Shown in pieces: positions 58,955 to 64,000 of a stretch of DNA of 64,000 nucleotides; position 1 is the stretch's first letter; each line of letters opens with the position of its first letter. The stretch is taken from assembly GCA_029060755.1 (NCBI GenBank), contig JAIDTI010000084.1, positions 1 to 64,000 of the forward strand. The letters run 5' to 3'. The translations under genes and the position numbers were made by a program. The stretch comes from Ruminococcus sp. GTDB lineage: Bacteria > Bacillota > Clostridia > Oscillospirales > Ruminococcaceae. The notes under the pieces were generated by a model. That model ran no database searches, was not told the DNA's origin, and saw only the letters and a program-made list of their open reading frames with translations.

Positions 58955-59455
58955 TTAATCTTCTGTATAGCTTTCTACAGCTTCATCAAGAATTGCAGTC
59001 AGCTTTTTTTCAAGTGGAGTACCCTCAATATCCTGATTGTAATTAACCCCGAATATTTCGCCCTCTCTTGCCGTACCCTTGCGGAAACCGTAGCAGTAAA
59101 GAATTTCATCATAATAAATCAGACTTGCTCTGAACTCAAAATATTTATGGTCAAGTTTTTCAAATTGCTCTACAACAGTAGAATTATTTTCTATTGCATT
59201 ATAAACATTACTTTCAGGACCAATTAATATTTTCGGATAATTTTCAACGTACCCCGTATAGCTTTCATTGTTGTATGGCTCATACTGAAAAGACGGCATA
59301 AATTCGCAGTGACTATTGAACTCTATAAAGTCACCCGAAAGACTGAAAGAATAATTCTTTTCGCCACAATAATCATCTTTAAAAAGAACAGCCTTTTTTG
59401 CGGGAATATTTCCTGTTGCGATAATTTCATCGGGCGTTAAAATATTTTCACTCAT
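58955..59455 (-). CDS. Hypothetical protein
   Basis: Start MSENILTPDEIIATG at 59455. Confidence 0.6.
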   Translation of the reverse strand: MSENILTPDEIIATGNIPAKKAVLFKDDYCGEKNYSFSLSGDFIEFNSHCEFMPSFQYEPYNNESYTGYVENYPKILIGPESNVYNAIENNSTVVEQFEKLDHKYFEFRASLIYYDEILYCYGFRKGTAREGEIFGVNYNQDIEGTPLEKKLTAILDEAVESYTED

Positions 59456-59465
59456 ATTTTTCACC

Positions 59466-59879
59466 TTATTTTTTATTATATTTTTTACGCTGTTCATCTC
59501 TGAACTCTATCAATATTTTTCTTGTTTCCTCATCAAGAGTATAATCAAAATCATCATCGGAATAATCAGATTCTGTTTCAGTTTGTTCAGCTGTATCGTC
59601 AGTCCTGCGCTTACGTCTGAAAAGTCTCAGGCTGTAATCGCTGTACGGCATATAGAAACATGGGACGGAAATAATCAGGCACAGACCTCCTGTAATTGCA
59701 AGTGAAAGCTGTTTCATATTGTCAGGTTTTTCAGGCGGTGCAATTTCAGTTTCTTGTGTGGTACTCGTTTCAGTACATTTTCTTTCATTTTTTACTGAAA
59801 TATCAGCTAAAAAAATAAAAATCAGTCCGGCGAGTATAAGCAAAATGCCCCATATATGCGGAATTTTGATTTTATACAT
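59466..59879 (-). CDS. Two-TM hypothetical membrane protein
   Basis: Hydrophobic segments ILLILAGLIFIFLA and LSLAITGGLCLIISVPCFY. Confidence 0.6.
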   Translation of the reverse strand: MYKIKIPHIWGILLILAGLIFIFLADISVKNERKCTETSTTQETEIAPPEKPDNMKQLSLAITGGLCLIISVPCFYMPYSDYSLRLFRRKRRTDDTAEQTETESDYSDDDFDYTLDEETRKILIEFRDEQRKKYNKK

Positions 59880-59904
59880 AAGAAGTTATATCCCTTTGAT
59901 ATAA

Positions 59905-60528
59905 TTATTCCTTATCATCAGCTATTTTTGTGTATATAAATGGAGTACCTGAAATTTTCAGCAAAATTATGCTTATAACAAGAAAAGGTACACCCCATAA
60001 AAAGCTTAAAAGTTCTTTCTGACGGTTTACTATTACTATGCCGAGTGTTGAATAATTCTTGTCAGTGATTTCTTTGTTGAGTTCATAGACACTGTTCATA
60101 TCTGATACAAATTGGGGGAAATCATCAAAATTCTTTTCTGTAAAATAGCCTGTTACTTCCTCGCCGTTAAGAAATTTATCATATTCCTCTGTACCTTTTT
60201 TCACCATAACAGGACGGTATGCGTACGCAACATGAACTATAAAAAAGTCATAATCAGTCATTATACCTTTTAACACTGTTTTCCAGACTACATCTTGTGT
60301 ATGTTCAGTTTCTTTTAATCTTGCTTTAAAAGGTTTTGAAGATAAAAGAATACTGTCACCCTTATGAACTTCAGTTTCAAAAACAAGACCCTCCATTGAA
60401 AGCCGTCCGGTTACACGAAACGCCCTGTAAACACCGCTTATAAAAAGTACGGCGGATAACAGAATAAGTACATAAGCAATTATATGCTTTACATTTGGCA
60501 TGAACTTTCTTTCATAAAAATCAGACAT
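59905..60528 (-). CDS. Hypothetical membrane protein
   Basis: N- and C-terminal TM segments with extracytoplasmic middle. Confidence 0.6.
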   Translation of the reverse strand: MSDFYERKFMPNVKHIIAYVLILLSAVLFISGVYRAFRVTGRLSMEGLVFETEVHKGDSILLSSKPFKARLKETEHTQDVVWKTVLKGIMTDYDFFIVHVAYAYRPVMVKKGTEEYDKFLNGEEVTGYFTEKNFDDFPQFVSDMNSVYELNKEITDKNYSTLGIVIVNRQKELLSFLWGVPFLVISIILLKISGTPFIYTKIADDKE

Positions 60529-60605
60529 AATATTTTTCCTACAATCTCATATAGAAACAGGTGACGGAACTTTTATGAACCGCCACCCGAACAAAGTTCC
60601 CTGAA

Positions 60606-61649
<1,044 letters not shown>

Positions 61650-61704
61650 TTACTCCTTTAAATAAAAAATTTAATTTATGTAATTGCCGATTGGGCAATT
61701 ATAA

Positions 61705-62139
61705 TCATTCGTCTTTGTTTTTGTGCTTCTTTCTGATAATATGAAACGCTGTTACTAAAATAATCAATATGATGGCTTCTATGGGAATACCATAATAAAG
61801 TATCATTCCGCCTGTTAATATTGATATATTGTCATCATAAGTATTGATAAACACCAGCCCGATAAGAACAGTTATTGCCATTATCGTAAGCATTGTTATT
61901 GACAGTGAAAACAGTATTTTCAGTTTCATATTATCTTTTGGAATATTCATTTTTCCGGTAAAATATTCCGTTGTGATGATATTATGTGCAAGCAGTATGA
62001 AAAATACAATGCTTTTTGCTATTTTGTCTACAACATTAGTAACATATGGATAATATGGAATATATGACCATAATATCAGAAGTCCTATACAAGCAATTGC
62101 AGAAACAACAGTTGCTGTTATAAAGTGTTTCAGTTTCAT
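61705..62139 (-). CDS. Hypothetical membrane protein (four TM)
   Basis: Overlaps ilvN stop by one base; hydrophobic throughout. Confidence 0.6.
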   Translation of the reverse strand: MKLKHFITATVVSAIACIGLLILWSYIPYYPYVTNVVDKIAKSIVFFILLAHNIITTEYFTGKMNIPKDNMKLKILFSLSITMLTIMAITVLIGLVFINTYDDNISILTGGMILYYGIPIEAIILIILVTAFHIIRKKHKNKDE

Positions 62140-62654
62140 TATTTTTCAGTTTTCAGGCAATTGTCGCCACGTTCAATTGCAACCATACCTGTACGGCACA
62201 TTTCCATAATTCCATATGGTTTCATAAGTTCAATAAATGCGTCTATTTTTGATGTTTCACCCGTAAGCTCACATATTAAAGCAGTTGTGGAATAGTCAAC
62301 AATCTTTGAACGGAATATCTCAACAGCTGTCATGATGTCCTGACGTGTTGCGGGTGTGTTTCTCACCTTTATAAGCAGAAGTTCACGAATTACTGTTTCA
62401 TGCGGATTGAGAATTTCCACTTCTTTTACGTCGTGAAGCTTTTCAAGCTGTTTGATAATACGTTCCTTTATATCGTCGTCTCCATGAAAGACAACAGTAA
62501 TGCGTGAAAATTCACTTGATTCAGTTTCACCTACTGTGAGACAGTCAATATTAAATCCACGACGTGTGAACATTCCCGAAACTCTGGAGAGAACGCCCGA
62601 AACGTTTGAAACGATAACACCAATAACAAATTGATTTTTGTGCATTTCTGTCAC
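62139..62654 (-). CDS. ilvN: Acetolactate synthase small subunit
   Basis: VIVSNVSGVLSRVSGMFTRRGFNIDCLTVGETE ACT domain. Confidence 0.95.
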   Translation of the reverse strand: MTEMHKNQFVIGVIVSNVSGVLSRVSGMFTRRGFNIDCLTVGETESSEFSRITVVFHGDDDIKERIIKQLEKLHDVKEVEILNPHETVIRELLLIKVRNTPATRQDIMTAVEIFRSKIVDYSTTALICELTGETSKIDAFIELMKPYGIMEMCRTGMVAIERGDNCLKTEK

Positions 62655-62655
62655 C

Positions 62656-64000
62656 TCACTTTATTTCAGTAATAATGTCCTCAATTGAGCCACCCGGAGG
62701 AAGCATAGGGAGAACAAATTCATTGCAGTCTACAGCACAATCAATAAGGTATGGTCCATGATGTGCAAATGCTTCATCAGCTGCTTTTTCAAGTTCCTCT
62801 GCATTGAATACACGTGATGCCTTTGCACCGAACGCTTCAGCAAGCTTTACAAAGTCTGTCTGACGATTCAATGTTGTATTTGAATAGTGCTTGTCAAAGA
62901 AAAGTGTCTGCCACTGACGAACCATGCCAAGTACGCCGTTATTCATGATTACAATAACAACAGGTGTATTCTGTGATACGGCTGTAGCAAGTTCGTTGAG
63001 ATTCATACCGAAACTTCCGTCTCCTGTAAAGAGAATTGAGCGTCCTCTTTCGGCAGAAGATGCACCGATAGCTGCACCCATTCCATATCCCATTGTACCA
63101 AGTCCGCCGCTTGTGAGCATAGTTCTTGGCTTGCTGAACGGATAACGCTGTGCAACCCACATCTGATGCTGTCCGACATCTGTTACAACAATATCATTTT
63201 CTGATGCTTTTCTGCTTATAATGTCAATAATCTGATATGGTGAGAGATGTTTTTCGTTTGCACGCTTTGATTTGTCACAAGGGTGAGTGCAGTTGTCGCA
63301 TCTTTTTTCAATTGAAATAGATGTTGCACTTTCAAGTCTTTTCTGTTCTTCCTCACGAAGTTCAGCTATACGCTTATTCCATTCAGGACGCTTTGTTTCT
63401 GAAAGCATCGGAATAAGTCTGAACAGAGCATCTTTTATATCGCCCTGTATTCCAAGATTTGAATTGATATTCTTGTCAATTTCAGCGGAATCAATGTCAA
63501 TATGTATAATCTTGAAATTTTTGTTGAAACGCTTTTTGTCGCCAGTTGCTCTGTCGGAGAATCTTGCACCAAGTGCAATAACAAGGTCTGCTTCGTCCTG
63601 TGCAACAGATGAGGCATAATGTCCGTGCATACCGTTCATACCTAAAAAGCGTGGGTGATTTGTCGGAACGGCAGAAAGTCCCATAAGAGAACAGCCAACA
63701 GGAGCATCAATTTTTTCTGCAAGCTGTAAAAGTTCCTGTGATGACTTTCCCGAAATTATTCCACCGCCAAAGTAAATATATGGTCTTTCGGAATTTTTTA
63801 TCATTTCAGCAGCTTTGCGGAGTTTACCCTCTGATGCAAACTTAAGTGGATATGGTCTTATCGGTTCAGGTTTAGGCTCAAAATCCCATATAGCTGTCTG
63901 AATATCTTTCGGAATATCAACAAGCACCGGTCCAGGTCTGCCTGATTTTGCAATCTTGAATGCTGTACGGAGTGTGTCAGCAAGTTCACGGACATCTTTT
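62656..64000 (-). CDS. ilvB: Acetolactate synthase large subunit, 5' end beyond the window
   Basis: GPVLVDIPKDIQ upstream of ORF-track start is still coding to position 64000; TPP-enzyme motif GDGSFGMNLNELATAV. Confidence 0.95.
   Translation of the reverse strand, partial: KDVRELADTLRTAFKIAKSGRPGPVLVDIPKDIQTAIWDFEPKPEPIRPYPLKFASEGKLRKAAEMIKNSERPYIYFGGGIISGKSSQELLQLAEKIDAPVGCSLMGLSAVPTNHPRFLGMNGMHGHYASSVAQDEADLVIALGARFSDRATGDKKRFNKNFKIIHIDIDSAEIDKNINSNLGIQGDIKDALFRLIPMLSETKRPEWNKRIAELREEEQKRLESATSISIEKRCDNCTHPCDKSKRANEKHLSPYQIIDIISRKASENDIVVTDVGQHQMWVAQRYPFSKPRTMLTSGGLGTMGYGMGAAIGASSAERGRSILFTGDGSFGMNLNELATAVSQNTPVVIVIMNNGVLGMVRQWQTLFFDKHYSNTTLNRQTDFVKLAEAFGAKASRVFNAEELEKAADEAFAHHGPYLIDCAVDCNEFVLPMLPPGGSIEDIITEIK

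Noticed and set aside
62656-64000. ORF-track start of ilvB at 63927
   Set aside because: Coding similarity continues to the window edge (DVRELADTLRTAFKIAKSGRPGPV), so that Met is internal and the gene is truncated by the window.

Overview
This 64 kb chromosomal window comes from a cellulosome-type, low-GC Firmicute, most likely a Ruminococcus close to R. flavefaciens or R. champanellensis; that assignment is inferred from dockerins and CBM types. No phage, transposase, rRNA or CRISPR was seen. From left to right it contains: tRNA-Arg and tRNA-His; two large modular dockerin xylanases (GH30-CBM22-Doc-CE1 and CBM22-GH10-CBM22-Doc-GH43-CBM6) with a divergent sensor/AraC-type regulator; a small accessory patch with an orphan agrBD quorum-sensing pair, a lipoprotein and degenerate gene tails; a complete FAS-II/acetyl-CoA carboxylase cluster; aroE/aroK; an LRR-dockerin protein; guaB; an MIF-like protein; three lipoproteins; typA; three tRNAs; rsmE; a GH9 cellulase with two near-identical CBM79-like modules; an ABC transporter with an XRE-AbrB regulator; glyS; cysS/cysE; hydE/nadA/ridA; and a long ilv/leu biosynthetic region interrupted by many small uncharacterised genes. 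The strongest non-annotation observations are: (1) a 37-bp element (35/37 identical) placed identically next to the -35 of both xylanase promoters, with AraC-like 20-bp direct half-sites; (2) four TAACC repeats at exact 11-bp spacing in front of the GH9 promoter; (3) an orphan agrBD with predicted CFWIN autoinducer; (4) a displaced, divergent copy of the ilvD 3' end flanking an inserted small gene, and a similar duplicated 3' tail next to the agr locus. All family calls were made by eye from translated sequence; no database search was run.
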